Shown in pieces: positions 35,291 to 50,676 of a DNA stretch of 64,000 nt (positions are counted from its first letter, which is position 1; every line of letters starts with the position of its first letter). The notes under the pieces are model-generated. The model worked only from the letters and a program-made list of their open reading frames with translations. It did no database searches and was not told where the DNA came from. The stretch comes from Triops longicaudatus (lineage: Eukaryota; Arthropoda; Branchiopoda; Notostraca; Triopsidae): contig JAGQDJ010000053.1 of assembly GCA_022885665.1 (NCBI GenBank), forward strand, positions 186,001 to 250,000, in the 5' to 3' direction. The position numbers and the translations under genes were made by a program.

Positions 35291-38200
35291 TAAAAATGCA
35301 TGATAGATCGCTAAGGTTTTCGGACTCACTCGTTACGGAATACTTTTCTTAATTTTTCCTTTCATTTTTCTCTGAAACCTTAGCGATATTAAATAGCAAA
35401 TAATGATAAAAAAATACTTCATAAAATATTTTGCACACTTTCTAAAACTGCCTTCAATTTTAACATTAAAGCTTCCTAAGGTGTGGCTAATGACACCCCA
35501 GTCTACGAAACTCCTGACTATAAAATAATATTTTTGCGACAATTATTTTTTTAATGTATGCTTGTGTTCTCAAGTTTTTCGAAAAATTCTTAAGTTAATT
35601 GAAAAAACTGAACTCGAAACTCTTCACAGTTCGGGTGCAAAAGCACCGCGATTTCTGAATTATATTTACTCAAAATTTTATATTCGGTAACTCTTACAAA
35701 AATCTCAGGAATCAGAAGAGCAGTTCTTTAAGTTGTCTTCGAAGTCTTTAGAGACGACTTTCTGCAGAATTCCTCCGAAAAGTCTCATACAACTTTCAGC
35801 ATTTTTCTGTAGATTATTTTTCTTGAAAAAATCGAGTTTCATGACATAGCGAGAGTTGCCAGTGCTAATTCAAGTAAAAGTTATTGGCTCATCTTGGCAA
35901 GTAAGTCTTCGAAAAAAATTTCAACCTCATCACATTTACAAACCTAAGGCGTATTTTACTGACTAAAAAGTTTTCTAAACTATTTAGCTGTGTTTTTGAA
36001 ATCATGCAAAACAAGAAATTCTCCTGTGTTTCTCCAATCCTTCTATACTCCCACGTGGCTTTAATTGTCATGTCCAATATCTTTCTAATTAAGCCCCTAA
36101 ATATTTGAGGATGTTTTATGCTTGGCCGTCTATTTGCGGAGTCACTGCAATAAAACAATTTATGTCCATATTTAACCAATGTTTTTAATAAGGCTCGCGA
36201 AAAGAAAATCAAGTTCTCCATGACAAAACTATGTGCCGGTTGCGGCACTGCAATATACCACCGGTTTCCGTCAGTTGAAATTTGATCACCCTATCGATAC
36301 GCTATCTTTCTGAGTAAAATCTAAAGCGATCACGCTATTCATAAAATTCCAATATAGATAACCGTGATTAGCAAAATCATTATGTAGTCGCCAGGAACAG
36401 AAATTGAGCCTCGTCATCTCTAACCCGTTGCTTGCTTGCCACGAAGACCCACAGCACCCTTTCTCTTACAAACTGCGGCTCTTCGGATTGGCTCAAAGGG
36501 ACAGTAATACTAATTTGTCTTGACAACAACAACCTCCTTTTTCTCCACAAATGTCAGAGCCAAGGGTCTCCTGTTTTCAATTTGTTGTGACGAGTAACAA
36601 AAGCGCCTGGTCGGATCAAAGCAAGAGAATTAGCACAAATCGCTGACTGACGACGAGTATCGCTCCACTACGCTGGTTAAGTGACCACCTTCCTGTCACT
36701 GTAGGGTAATTGGCAGTGTATTCAAGATCCTCTGTCTTTGCTAAAGAGCGCGCTGGGTGCCTTATGCTGTGCTCGGAGTTCATCAACCGTCGTTGCCACA
36801 GTAATCTGCCAAAGCACGCGACTTGCCGCATTTTTTAAATAAACAGCATTTTGATAGCGCCGCCCTGCGGTGCAAGCTGCCTTTCTCTCCTTACAAAAGA
36901 CCACCGTTTACAATATTTCCTCTGTCAATCAAAACTTTCAAACCACAAATCCTGACAAGCCTCAAACCGCAATCTTCGGCCCTGACAAGAAATTTTCAAC
37001 GGACTATATGGGCGCAGCCTTTTGCATGAGAAAGAATGAGAAACTCCAGAAGGTGGATCAAAGTTAATTTCCTGTTCCACTGCGATATTTACAGGCCTGC
37101 GGGTAAGGTAGATTGTGGTTTAGGGCGACTTCCGTTTAGCCGCATTTACTACTACTACTTGCTAATAGCTGCGCTCTTCTGGTTGGTCTACGCGACCAGC
37201 TAAAAGGGCCACGGAAAAAAATGCCTTATAAAAAAGAGCAAAAAAAATCTAGTTTCCAGGCATGTTTCTTTTCATAATAACGAAGATATTCAGGGAAAAA
37301 AGAATTATGCAGCTCGGTTACATGGTGTTATGACGTAATGGGGGATAGTACAACACGTGCGGGCACGAAAAACGCAATTTTTATTGGTTCAGCGGGGCCA
37401 CATGATGTCTTGATGTAGCGTTTTATCTACCTATGACGTCACAAGGCAATAACTTTGGAACGGCTCGTCAAAAAAAAACTGTCCTTAGAATAATATGTAC
37501 AACAAGAATCCATCAAAATCTTTTTGATGTTTTTGGTGTCCATTGCCCTTTTAGTAGACACATTACTGAAAGGATAGTGGAAGAAACTAAATGAAAAAAT
37601 ATGACAAAAAGCAAGCACGAAACAAAAATTAAAATACACAATAATAAAAGAATCCTTTAAACCTTTTCTGGAAGCAATGCGTAAGCATTGTCCCTTGTGT
37701 TAGCCTAAGCCTTTCTATATTTATAGTCTTTATAAAAATTGCAATGTTTTGATTATAAAACTATAAATGTTACCCAGCAACGGGCTTCGTCGTACACCGG
37801 CACTTGAAGTACAAAAGCTACTTCGAGTTCCTCTCCGAGAATCTGAGCTAGCATAGCAATTTTGAACCTTGGAATAGATTTAGTAGGCAAATCGAGTATA
37901 GTAAAAAGAAAGAAAAAACGTAGAAACAATAACCAAACAAAATTTCTCCAACGAAAGTTCTCAAATTATAGTTTTGCTTTTAACAACTATTGTAGTTAAT
38001 GTAACGCAACATGAAAGAATTCTGCCATCTTCTGCCAAGCTGTCCATTTATTGTTATCTTTATTTACCAGAACAAAGTAGATTACACTAAGTAGTAATTG
38101 CGTCTATCATTAAAAAAATCGTTCAAAGATGTTCAAAACGCACAAACAAAAATTAATAACCCGAACTACTAAAGGTGGGTTTTAGCGTTAACCTCTTTAA

Positions 38201-41200
38201 ACGATTTTTCTTTTCTCTTGACAATGTTACAACCCAATAGTTGCAGAACTGCAAAACGTAAAAAAAATTAATGTTTGTTGTCTCAGTTATAAAGAAAAGA
38301 CGTAAGTCATTAGTAAAAACAGAGAAGATGATTTACAAGAGTAGGAAATAATGACTCATTGAGCCCTCCGCTATTACGATGTCAGTTTGTTTCAGCACTT
38401 CAAAAGATTTTCTAGAACCATATATACGTCACAGCCATGCGCCGGTGATAAGCTTGTTACCTGACCTGGAAAATTTCTTCATCTCGGTTTCATTGCACAG
38501 GAAAAGCTGAGAAATTCAAGAGACAAAAAAACTATTCCGACAAAGTCAAAGTCTCGAAATGCTAGCCCCCGAGAAGGCAACACAGGTAACCCGAAAGAAG
38601 TCGACGAAGGAATGTCACGCTTTTCATACCGAGTTACACCGTGTCATATTCCTCGTAAATTGTCAAGCTCTAATTCGCCCTGCACACATAAAAAACGTTA
38701 TGTCGCGTTCTCAACCAACACTTTTCGCTCCTTCCACCTTAAAACTTTCCATTTTTTTTATGCGCCAATTTGTTCAGTAATGATTGCTCTAACTAGGTCA
38801 TGCCGTTATAACCCAATCCATACAATTTCCTCCATTTCGCGAATATCTCACGACTTCTCTATCGACATGGTATGAAAGCTCTCAACTTTTCAGGAGAATA
38901 GGTAATTTTTTTAATCCAAATATTCCAAAACCCTCCCCACTTCACAACTCAGCGTAGTATGTCTCTTTTCTATAACAATTAACTCCAAGTTTTCTTCATG
39001 TCTTTGTGTAAAACCACACAATATGTTCCTTTGCAGGTGACTCCCGCCAAAACTTGTCGTTTCTTTCTCCTTGGGTCATTCGGCCGAAACGGGCGTCTTT
39101 TAAACGTTTTCATATGGCTCTTTTTGGCCACGCCCTGGGTTGTTTTAACTTAAACGGTTCCTGGTCTAACATACCTCATGCTACCAACTAAATTGTAAAG
39201 CCTCCCGACCTTCTCTTTTAAACATGACTCCATTCGCAGGACCGGGGAAGTAAATAACAAGAGAAAAGGGGGAAGAATGGGACCTAAATGGGAAAAACAC
39301 CATGCGAAGCAAAGAAGCTTCTACCACGCCCCAACTCTTACTCCTTTCCAAAGCTAAATTCAATCATCCTTTCAGACCTACTAAACGTGTACCTTTTACA
39401 AAAAGAAAAAATAGCTCCCGTACGAAATACGAATATGACCTTCCTTTTCTCGCGTTTCGTCTTTCTTTCCCACGCACGGCTACAAGTCCCACGCGTTAAT
39501 CAAGCCTTGTACTGCTCATTTCTCACACGTCTCAAATTTTATTGAGGTTCTCGATACTGACGCTTGATTTAGCCCCCGTGAGAGAATGCTAGCGATTCTC
39601 AATGCCATCTGTCGATGAAAGTGGGGCTTACGTTTTTCCCTCTCCCTACACTAAACCCAACTTGCGAATTTGCGAAACTCAATTTCCAGAAACAAAAGTG
39701 AGTTTTTGAATGCACGTTAAACTTGCTGGACGAGTTACCTCTTATTTCTTTTCGGCGGACGACCTTTTGACAATACAAATTCTGCGTACTCGCCTGACCT
39801 ACGACTTACTCTTTGGCCTATATTGACATGAGATATGCTAGACACCCTCCTTTCAAAACACGGGATTAATAACACAGTTTTAAAACTAATTAGTAAACAG
39901 CTTGTTTGATTTCTTATATAGCATTATTTAAACCGAAAATACGGGGAAACTTTCGTTGACGTTTTCTGAAATTTGGGACCTTCGAAATATGATGGAGAAT
40001 TATCTGTAAACGAAAGGTGAATGAACGAAAATGAATTACGTACCGAACTCCACAGCAAATGCTTCCGAGTCGACAGTAACACTAAGGAGGATGTGTTCTT
40101 ACGAATCTTTATATAGCGCATATCGCCCTTCATATTCTGATAACAATTCACTTAAACGAAAGCAAAATGGCTAGGTGACAAGCCTCATAGTGTCTTTCTG
40201 GTTACGCGAATCCCTGGACTGAACTCGTGCTAGGCTGATCATTCATCAAGTTAAAACTTAGCCGCTTCTCGGGCGTAGTTAAATCGAACTAGCGTACACT
40301 TCCTAAACAACTCGAGGAACGTGAAGGACGACTGAATTTCTTTCGATGCTTAATAGGAGCGACCAAAACCGGTTTTGACCTGTTTCGTTTACACGTAGCC
40401 CAGCCTCCACGCAGTTAACCTTCAAGCCTACGTGATGTCCTTTTTCTCTCTTGCCCTCTGCAGCAATTGTTACTGAAAAAAAATACACCCTAAACAGCTA
40501 AGCAGTACTGTCGATCCCGGAAACTGATTCCGTATGCAAAGTACATCATCTTGTCTTAGCTGACAACACTCCGCGGTACTCGAGGGGCTGCCACTAAGAT
40601 AGTCTCCCTACACTTTGTCTCTGGCAGCACTCTACGGGCAGAGTATGTTCATCAAATCAAGGGAAACATATTACACACCCATACTAGACTCGTGTGCAAT
40701 ACTACGCGTTGCTCCCCTATGGGTTGCCAAGCAGTATCGATTTTATATTTAGAACTCCCAGATGATGGCGGCGGTGTTGTAACCGTATCAACGTCCATCT
40801 CCATCTTAACGACAGGTAACATGGTAACAAATCAAGTCCAGGAACTGTGGAGTAATACGGAAGTACTTTCATATAAAGACAACATATAATCAGGTCCATT
40901 ACGTTATGTTTAACATACTAATAAAACAGAAAATGACACGTATTTACGCTCAGACATTACCCTTCAAATAGGGTATAAAGAGGTACGGAGTCCTTTCTAA
41001 GCCGCCATTGACTGTAACGACAAAATTGGCTTGGTAACCTTACATTCCAAATATATGGCAACTAGATGAGAGTTAACAATATGCATCAAGGGAACTGAAG
41101 AGCCTTGTAACTTTTCTCCTTTGTTACTACGTGATACACTGTGCGGCGTACAGTCTCCCTACCAAGCCTGCACGGTAATTCCCCTCCCCCACCCCCATGG

Positions 41201-41951
41201 TTGAGGATTGAGGTAGGAGATCGAGAAAGAGATACACGGATAGATGGTTGAGGATTTAAGACATCGGGACCTATACCAGCTTTGTATTGAACATAAAACA
41301 CTAGTAACTCTATTTTAAGTGTATTAAACTGAATTCCATAACAGATAGGATGATTTCTCCTAAGTGCTTTTTTATCTAATACCGCCACGTCAATGTAAAA
41401 TCGTTCACTTTGACTATTTAAATAATACGATTAAAATCCCTTGCCCTAGGTATCGGATTCCGAAGGACTACAGGACTTGAAACTACATGTACTTGGCGAC
41501 ATTACGAAATGTGAACCATCGTTTGAACCTCTTGAATTCGTCTAAAACTCTTCTGAATAGAAACGTCAACGTCATCTGGGGTAGAAAAACGAACATAAAC
41601 TTCTCCCTTTGTTTGTGTTTAATGCAGTCACGAATTTCCAGCTGCACGCTTCTGCTGAAGCAAGTATTGATACACGAAAAAAAAAATGAAAGTGACCTTT
41701 CTCCGAGTTATTCAGTTTACCTCTCAAATTAACCTGTGATTTATTTTTCCTACAGCGCGATCCCTACGGCTGAAAGCGAAAGAATCTAAGGCCTTGGGCT
41801 GGATCCCCTCCTTTTTTTCGGACACTAGCGAAAGACGCACACGGGGGAAAAAACTAGACATAAATACGACGTTAAACTCATTATAATTCTTCAGTATAAT
41901 GTACTAAAAATTACAGTATTTTACAAATAACTCCAAAACAAGGCCACAAAC

Positions 41952-42192
41952 CTTTAGTAATCTTGGACGGCGGGTGTAAAAAATCCACCAAGGACAAAGA
42001 GGACGCAATTATGTGTCTCTTTTCTTCAAAATTCAGATTGAGCGAGTCCCAGCTTTGGGAATGTGGCGTACCACCGCTCGTACTACGACTCATCATCCCA
42101 CTCATAGGACTCCGGATGGCTGCCTTCATTTTACCCGGCCCTGGTCCGGCCGAAGAGGCCGAAAAATAAACGCCGTTCACTTTGACCGCCAT
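41952..42192 (-). CDS. Candidate coding exon of unknown identity, possible alternative PHACTR first exon
   Basis: An ATG at 42192 opens 80 codons beginning MAVKVNGVYFSASSAGPGPG and ending FLHPPSKITK at a weak donor AAAG|GTTTGT. The open frame extends upstream without an ATG to about 42357, where an in-frame TGA lies, reading GPTALRHALAQLDTEDLD; so the exon may be internal and longer. The middle (SWDSLNLNFEEKRHIIASSL) looks like real protein. The donor phase (1) equals that needed by the PHACTR exon at 33925. I do not recognise the protein, and it may belong to another gene. Confidence 0.4.
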
Positions 42193-45100
42193 AAGTAGGC
42201 GCTCTTTATTTTTATAAGATTGAACCGGCGATAAAGATAATGGTGGTTGATCCAAATCCTCCGTATCGAGTTGAGCTAACGCATGGCGCAAGGCAGTTGG
42301 CCCGGTATACCACTTCCACTCCACTCTTTGAGACCGATTCAATGGCCACCCCACTTTTCAATGAAAATAAACAACACTTGCGAAACTTTCGTCACGCTTT
42401 TCTCCCCTCGAGCTTGTTAAAATCAAGTATCGCCGCTCAATAAAAGCGCTATTCTTCAATGGAACACTTAAAACTTGTTTTGAGGCTCCACGGGACGGAC
42501 GGTACCACGTCCACTCCGAGTCACTGAACCTTGTTTAATACAACGTCGCCAGAAATAAAAAATGAACGTTTCTCCAACCGTGTATAATAACACGCCCGCT
42601 ATCAGCCAACGTGGAATGAAACGTAAATTCCCTTCAGAAAACTTTTTTCTAGCCTTGTTTCAGAGTATAAACACTCCCACGCTTGGAATCCCAAAAACTT
42701 TTCACCGGGAAAACTTAAATGCGTACAAAATTTCAAAGGCTTTGTCAATACCACAGTTGATCTCGCTTCATCAATAACGGAAATATGGCGTGCAACGCTA
42801 AAACAGTGTCAATATATATATAATCCACATGTCGGGCTCCCTTGACAAGATATCCTTTACGTAAAATACACCTCTTTTACTAGGACACTGAGCTAACTCC
42901 GGTGATACTTCCGACTGTGCTGCATGTCGCTCAAGGACTGAAGTGGTTCGCAACCTCACTCTCTCTATCCCTCTCCGGCTTTCGACGGGAAAAAGGTTCT
43001 CCGCACGCCCGTAGAACCTTCGTCTTCTTAGTAGTAAACTGCCACGGTCTTTGAGGTTCTAACCTCTGCAATGGCAGCAGCAGCACCAAGCTAATGCCCA
43101 ACCAACCCTCTCGTCTCTATAGCGCAAACGCCCTTATGACCCTACCTAAAAATTAACCCCTGGTATGCTGAAACTTAATTACCCGTTACATTCGATTTCC
43201 TCCTCCTTTGCTTAAAAGACTTTCGAATTCCTTCTTTTCTGGGGATTAATTGCTACCCAAAATCTTTTTCTCGTATTTTCATCCTTTTGTTTCTCATTTA
43301 GTCTTTAAATAGCAGCCGCTGGGCCTGGTTAGAATGGCACAAGGCCACATTGGTGAGCCAAAGCCAGGTATCTCATCGCACTCCTACTTCACTCTCAAGG
43401 AAAGAGGAGAGTCAGCTTTTTCCTTGTGCATCAAGTCCGAAAAGATGCATGTGTATGGAACCTTCGGCATGCGATGGGTTTCGTAGTCTACGACGAAAAT
43501 ACGGTAACGGGGCACGTGAGGAACAATGACTTCGTCCTTCACATTCGAGTAACGCACGACTCGAAGCCTAAACTGTCGCTGAAATAATACAACTTAGGAT
43601 CCGAAACCAATCATGAAGACACAAAAGCAAAAGAGAACTTTAATTACTGTTGGTTAAAAAATAAGTCTGTAATTATATTATAAGTCTTAATATGGCTAAT
43701 TATTTTTTATTATTGAATAATTCAAGTAATAATTCCTAGTAATTTAAAAAAATTGCTACTGATCTTATTTTCACAGAACTACTGTAATAGACCAAGGAGT
43801 ATAACACGGACACGCGTACAACTTGGTGTGTTACATTACTGCCTATTAGGACACAAAGTTTTTTAACTTAATTTTAAGCAAAAATTTACGAAGAACTATC
43901 CTGAAAATAACAGCTGACTGAAGAAAGAATTTGTTGGTGTGAATTAATAATAAGATAACTGTAGACGCTACTTATAAAAATCCAGGAACTCACTCCTCTT
44001 AAGAACATACCAGAAAATGAACCTCCCCGCACGCGACCTTACACTCAAGTGGACTCAACTCAACAAATATTGGAAATAACTCTTCTATTATCTAAATAAG
44101 CTATTCTATGGTCTGGAATTATTGACTTGTTCTAAAGATGATCCCCTAGTAAACACCTTTTTAAAAACCCAGGAAATGGTTTCGAGCATTGGTTGGAGGC
44201 ATCGAGGAACCTTGGCCTTCCTTGAAATCGCTTTAAACTTTGAGTTGACAAAAAAGCCTTCGAGATGGAAGTTTAAAAGTAAGATGAAGTAGGGAGTGTA
44301 AAAACCGGTCGCAGATCAACAACATCACACGAGACAATTTGAAGCGTGCGTTTCCTCGACACCCCTTCACAAACGCCAGAAGCTTATCTACAACGCCATC
44401 GATCTTCCCAATTAGAGCGTTCACCACAAAGCTTGATATCTTCGCTCTTCATTGTCTAACTCCTACACGCAACCTTTCTGCCTCTCCCTCCAGCTTCTCT
44501 CGTTCTTCTCTTAATACAGCTTTATAGTGCCCACGAATTGAGACACTCCATCAATCAATAAAACGCTACGTCGGATCCTCTGATTTCTGGAACCGTCTCG
44601 CAATATTCCAGCATGCATAATCCCTTCCGTGGCACAACCCCGAGAAGCCAACAAGACAAAAAATAAAGATTCCTTAACCTAAATGATGCTCTAAACATCT
44701 TGGCAGAGTCTTTTCTTGACATTGTGCCAATCCTTGTTCGTGTGCGACCTTGCCACGTTTTCAACTCGTGTTTTGCTGTGTTTCTTTCGTCTTTCTCGTG
44801 TGTCAAAAAAATTTCTTCATTTTTCCTATCCCTAAAATCTTCCTTGAAACGGAAAATCTTCCTTGACAAAACCTCAAAATTTTTATCATACATCACCTGG
44901 GGGTATCAGCACGAGGAGGACTGGCTTCACGCATCACCCTGACTAACAACTAGAACACATTAGCGCATTCCAGTGCTGACGCCAGGTAGAACACTAACTA
45001 CTTCAGACATCATTTTCGGGCGTGAAAAACCCAAATATAACGTCCATCGTTGCCTCATTCCTGCAAGCTGTGAACGTATAACACTGAGGTTAAATATTCA

Positions 45101-48100
45101 AGAAAAACCTTTCCCCCGCCTAACGACCCTCACACGCACTAACTTCTTTCCTACGGTTTCTATCCTCCCAAACTCTCTATACCAAACGATGATGCTAGCA
45201 ATCGGCTAACTGCCCAATTACACTTCTCTAAAGCGGCACGCGAGGAAAACGCCAGGCTAGGAGGAGCCGATAAACGCTTTCCACGTATTGTATTCCGAAC
45301 ACTCAAGCGCATCCAAAGAAGACCACCACGAAGCAAAAGGCATATGAACTAACCTAACCGCGAGTGCAAGACAACTGAAGCGGGCCCTACCGCGGGATTC
45401 CTTCAGAAAGGTCGACAAAACCCCCGTAATTTCATGCCAAAGCTCTTTTAAGGGGCAAGTGATTACTTCCCAAATCTGCGCTCTAATGGCAGGGTTATGA
45501 TGTGTTCGATAGAAAATCTTTCCGCGAGAGCAGCTGAAAATTTCGCATAAAATATTTGACGGATTTGATTTTCCGCAAAATATCATTTTAAGTACGTGTA
45601 AATAAGAAATTTCGACCTTGTAGGAAATTCGATGTTCCCTAAATTAACGAAAGCTACGCGTTGGGATTCAGTATCTTTCCATTACAAAAGAACGACAAAG
45701 TCGCTGCTACATTATAGTGAGACGTAAAGACGAATCAGCTGTTTACTACAGGCTTACTTTGAAATGGCCAAATGATCACGAAAATATTCAAATCACGCAC
45801 TAGCAAAAACATTTGCTCAGCAAATTTATACCGTGTATGCGACATATTTATGATCGCATGGTTAGCTGAAAGGCAGAAATTCAAAGATAGCCTGAGACGC
45901 AATGTGCCTTTTTCCGGGTGCTTTATATGAAACGTTTGACACACTTTTCGAACGTTATGCTTTGCTTGAACTTATTAGAGTATTCATTACCTAATCTTAG
46001 CAAATGTTTCGCTAGAGTTAAAGCTCCAGAACAGAGAACTCAACGTTTCAAAATTAATGTAATTAATCAACAAGTCTGAGCACGTTGAGCATATTAGACT
46101 GCAATCAAAAGTTACAACAATACCAGATGCGATAATAGGCGGAAGACTACGTCGTTTACCACCACATAAATAGAGTGGGATCTCTGTATAACGAACCTCC
46201 CGCAATCAGAAAAAGGCTGTTAGACATATCTGATGTTCTGTATACCAGACGTATTCTCTTAACATTCCCATGATTGCGGAACTTAAAATTCATGCACTAT
46301 AGCCAACAATTTGTCACAAGAGTTACAACAAGTTTCTATTGTACATACAAAATAAAGCAAAAAGTCTTAGAAAAAAAAATTCAATGAAAACGAATTCACA
46401 CATTCCCGATAATGACATAACATTTTTCCCTTGTACAACCTTTACAAGATCAACGCGAAATCGTCGTTTTCATTTGCTTTCACTTTTAGCTCATTTACTA
46501 TGGAATTATAAGTCACTTCATGAGTAACTTAAAGAACGTAAATTCTTCTGCATGAATTCACTAGACGATCACAAATTTCTAATCTTAGTGAAGATTTTGA
46601 AGATAATCTCTTGAAGTTTTTTTTTTCCATTTTTATTCATACAAAATTCTGCACCGACGTGAACTCGCTTGCTGATCCATTTTACTGTACTACTACTATC
46701 GAATACATTGGGATTCGAGCGAGATTGCGCAATACATAAAATCAATTTTCACTTCGTCGAAAACATCAAAGGTCTCGGCAATGACTCAATTGTTTACAGT
46801 GTTCAGATACCAAAAGGAATTTAACACAAAACGACCAACTGCCCGATCGGTCAGGATGATTCTTTTTAAGGGCACAGGAAAAGAGCAAAACGAATTCTTC
46901 TGTCGTCTTCACTGACCAGCTCACTGGTTTATCTGAAAGACTGAGAGATTTGATTCTTTCTTTCTGCCACTACGAAAATAAATTTTATGCTTTCAAAATG
47001 GTGTACGGAGATTTCAAGTTTTACTGCCCTCACAAAACTATCACCCCAAATTCACCCAAATCTCCTACGCCAATTTGGCCTCTTAAGTTAGACCACGTAG
47101 ACACTGGAATTCAGAATGTGTGCTTAACGAATCCACCAATGTTGACGTTTTATAAAGACCTCTCGGAAACGTTACTTTTTCGTCGTCTATTAATTAAAGA
47201 AGTGCAATTATGTAGTAAAAACTGAAATAGTAGCATTTAATCATAGACGCTGTGACATTTTTGGAAAGATGGTTGTGCATTTTAATTTTACCTTCAGATC
47301 GTCCTTTTCAAGGTTTGAATACATTGTGGATACATTTTGCTAACGAAAATATAGGATAGTAATTATTAAGGGTAAATGCCTGTTTAACGTACAATATAAC
47401 ATTATATGCCTTTATATCTAATAAGGAGAAGAGTTTCGCATATCCCTTTACTTTATATCCTAGCTTTGAGAAATGTAATGCGTAGCACACAAACAAACAA
47501 AATCAATCCGATGATCGATTCTATCTCACTTTTTCTGTTGGACTGATCGGTAGTGTACAGCGTTTGTTACCCAAATCTAGAGGATCGGCTAAACTAAATT
47601 TGAATAGGACTCTCGAAATATTCAACGATTTGCAGAATAAAACGTGCTGGATAATCTATTCATGTTTATATCGAAACACTACAACACTTTACTAGAGACT
47701 AAATAACTTGGTATGTTCATATACGGATACAGTCCCTTGATAATCTACTTGTTTTATTAAAAACTTATGAACACTTATTCCGATAACATTTGGATTGGCT
47801 AATTTCAGACTCGATTAAGCAATCCATCGTACTACTACAAAGTTTTACTAAATGACTCTAATATACGCTTCACGTGTAAATAGCTGAATCACGTCTCGTT
47901 CAATTTTCTGACAATCTTACAACTAAGTCAAGTCCATAAACAAGAATAACAACAGCTCTTAGACACTGAATGCGTCACTTTCTGCGTTTGGCAGACTGCT
48001 GCAAAGGCTAGGGGATTGTTCGATCAATAAAAGCTAGATTTAGTGTATGTAGAGCACTCACTGAGTTTCTACCCATCATTTATGCCTTCTTACCCACCAA

Positions 48101-50676
48101 AATAAAAAAAAAGTCTCCGTTGAAGAAACCTATCAATCTTGTCAACTAACCGCCAAAGTCCTCTACAGATCCTCTATTATTATCCCTCTTTCAAACTTTG
48201 GTATTTACGAACACAAGAAACACGCCTTTTAACTCACGCAGTAACAGCTTCCCCAACAACCAAAAGACAGTTCCTCTCCATAAAGCAACCCTTTTCTTTC
48301 GCACAATATCTAGACGATTCCCACTGAATCGCTCCCTTTACAAAACAACCCACACGCTCCCATACATCTGTATCAACACAACTCAATATGTGCAATTGCG
48401 TCGGGTTTGTTACAAACCCATGGCCTCAAGTCCTTTTCGTGAAAGTTTAGACAACTTTGCCACTTTTTTTCTAGTGAAAACTCATCAAGTTCTCGTCTTG
48501 ATTAATATCCTGGAGTTCCCCAGAGAGTAACAAAATGAGTCCATGTTCTTCGCTCCTTAATTCCGTCGCTTAACAGTTTACCCAATCAATCTAACAGCTA
48601 CGAACGAGTAGAGGTTCGTTGTCTTATGTATTTTATTTTTCTAAAAAAACGCTCCTTAGAATTACGTAACATTCACGACTACAAGAGACTTGACGGATGA
48701 GCCCACCTAAAGAATTTATGGAAAAATTAACTTCGTAACCGAAATTAATTAATCTCGCCACGGTCGATGGAAATCTAACCAAAACACTTTGTTTCTTAGT
48801 ATAAAATCTGCCCGATATATCTCCATCATTTGCAGCCAGTGACATTTACCTTTGGTAAAAAGTTGACACTGACAAGGGTTGACACGTTCTAGGTATCATT
48901 TCTCACCCTTTTTGAAAATTTTTCTTGAGATACAACAAAAATTAAGGTCTTTAAAGTCTCGCACAAAGTCTTGTGCACAAACCGATTAAATGTTCGTCGC
49001 CCTTTGACCTTATCTCAGTTTCAAACGTCTGTAACGCCATGACGTCACGATGTCTGCATGATTCAGTGAAAGAAGACACTGAGAGCAACAACACAGAAAA
49101 AAAAAAGACATAAATATCTTAAAAACATAATAAAAAGACACTTTTCCCAGTGTACGGACAACAAAACCACCTGCAACTCCTAATCACCTACTGAGAAGTC
49201 GCACAATAAATGGCTACCTAATACTTCATCTCAATTATGATTTTTAGTCCTTGGGCTCTCGGTACCTCCACTGAAGTTTTAAATTCCCATGAACTATCCA
49301 ATTCTTTACTTTCCCAAAAACCGCAGAATCTCAAACTTTACCTTTTTGAAAGCGTTTCCCAAATTCCAGAAAAGCTCCCCAATTCAGAACCCCCCACCCA
49401 CTTTCCCCTCTTAAAAGCTCAGCGTACCTTTTTAGACCGTCAAAACCTGCCGAGATTCATTTCCAACAAGCTAACCCTTTTTCGTCCTTCACTCAAAATA
49501 TGTAAGCAATCCCCCAAAAACTTGTCTGGAGAAGACAGTACTCACGAGCTCCCGCTGCTCTTTCAGAACACCCCCTAAACTAAAAATGTTTACTATCTTC
49601 AGGGCCCGTGACTAATGGTCCAGGAAGATGTGTATGCGTCTTGCAATAACTCCTATTACTCCCTCGAAAATATTTTTACCCCAGTATTTCCTGTACGTTA
49701 CTATAAATAGCTATTTATCTCAAGGAACGAATACGAGAAGACAGGGTTTTAGTAATGTGCTCTGCTCACTCGCGTACCCTATTTCCCCATACGGTGCTTG
49801 AAACCTTCCGGGAAATCAGGCACAAAATTATTACTTCGGAGTGTATGGCGAAAGTAACACATTCTAATTGCAAACACATCCTTTACTTATTTATTTTCAT
49901 TTTACACTACCCTACATGTAAAAACGAACAAAACTCCCCTTCTCGAATTAATTCTTAATGAAAACGATAAAGCAAACTTCTTATGAACACTTCTCGCGAA
50001 AAATTAAAAAATATACACTGGTTAGAACTTACTTAGATATGTTCTACCAAACAAATTAGTAGTATACGGAATTGAACCAACGCTAAGGGATTGTCGATAG
50101 TAAAAGTGATCCAATAACCTTCAGTTTGCTTTTTTGTTATAAGCTTAACTAGTTTTGCACAATATTGCAGCGAAAATGTTACTTCCATAAGAAAAATACT
50201 TCTAAACATAAAAGCTGAAAACAAATGTGCACTTCTCCAATTCTTTGCGAAACAATTTTTTTGTGCAGCTGAACTCACATTTTCAACTAAATTCCAAAAA
50301 ACTTGATTCCGACAACTTCCTGTGAAATTAAACTTTCATGCTCATTTTTTAGCATTGTTTTGGTCAGAATTAACCTTTTCTCGTCAGTATTTGAGGTTCG
50401 TCTCATAATTATCTAAATCAATAACACATGCGCTAATCTAGCAGCTGAAAATGCTTCTCAGTCCTTTTACCCACATCTTGGCAGATTTTAGCACACCGTT
50501 AAATTAGAAATTGTCTGTCTTATTTTTTTATTTACTGACTTTTTCACCACGGTTGCTTTCACGTTACTTTGAAAATTTGGGTAGTACCGGACTACAAGGA
50601 AGGCGAGAATCCTAGCAACTGTTGAGTTTTGAGGCGCAGGCTTTTGCCGTGAAAAAAAAAATAAAGTTTTCCTCTT

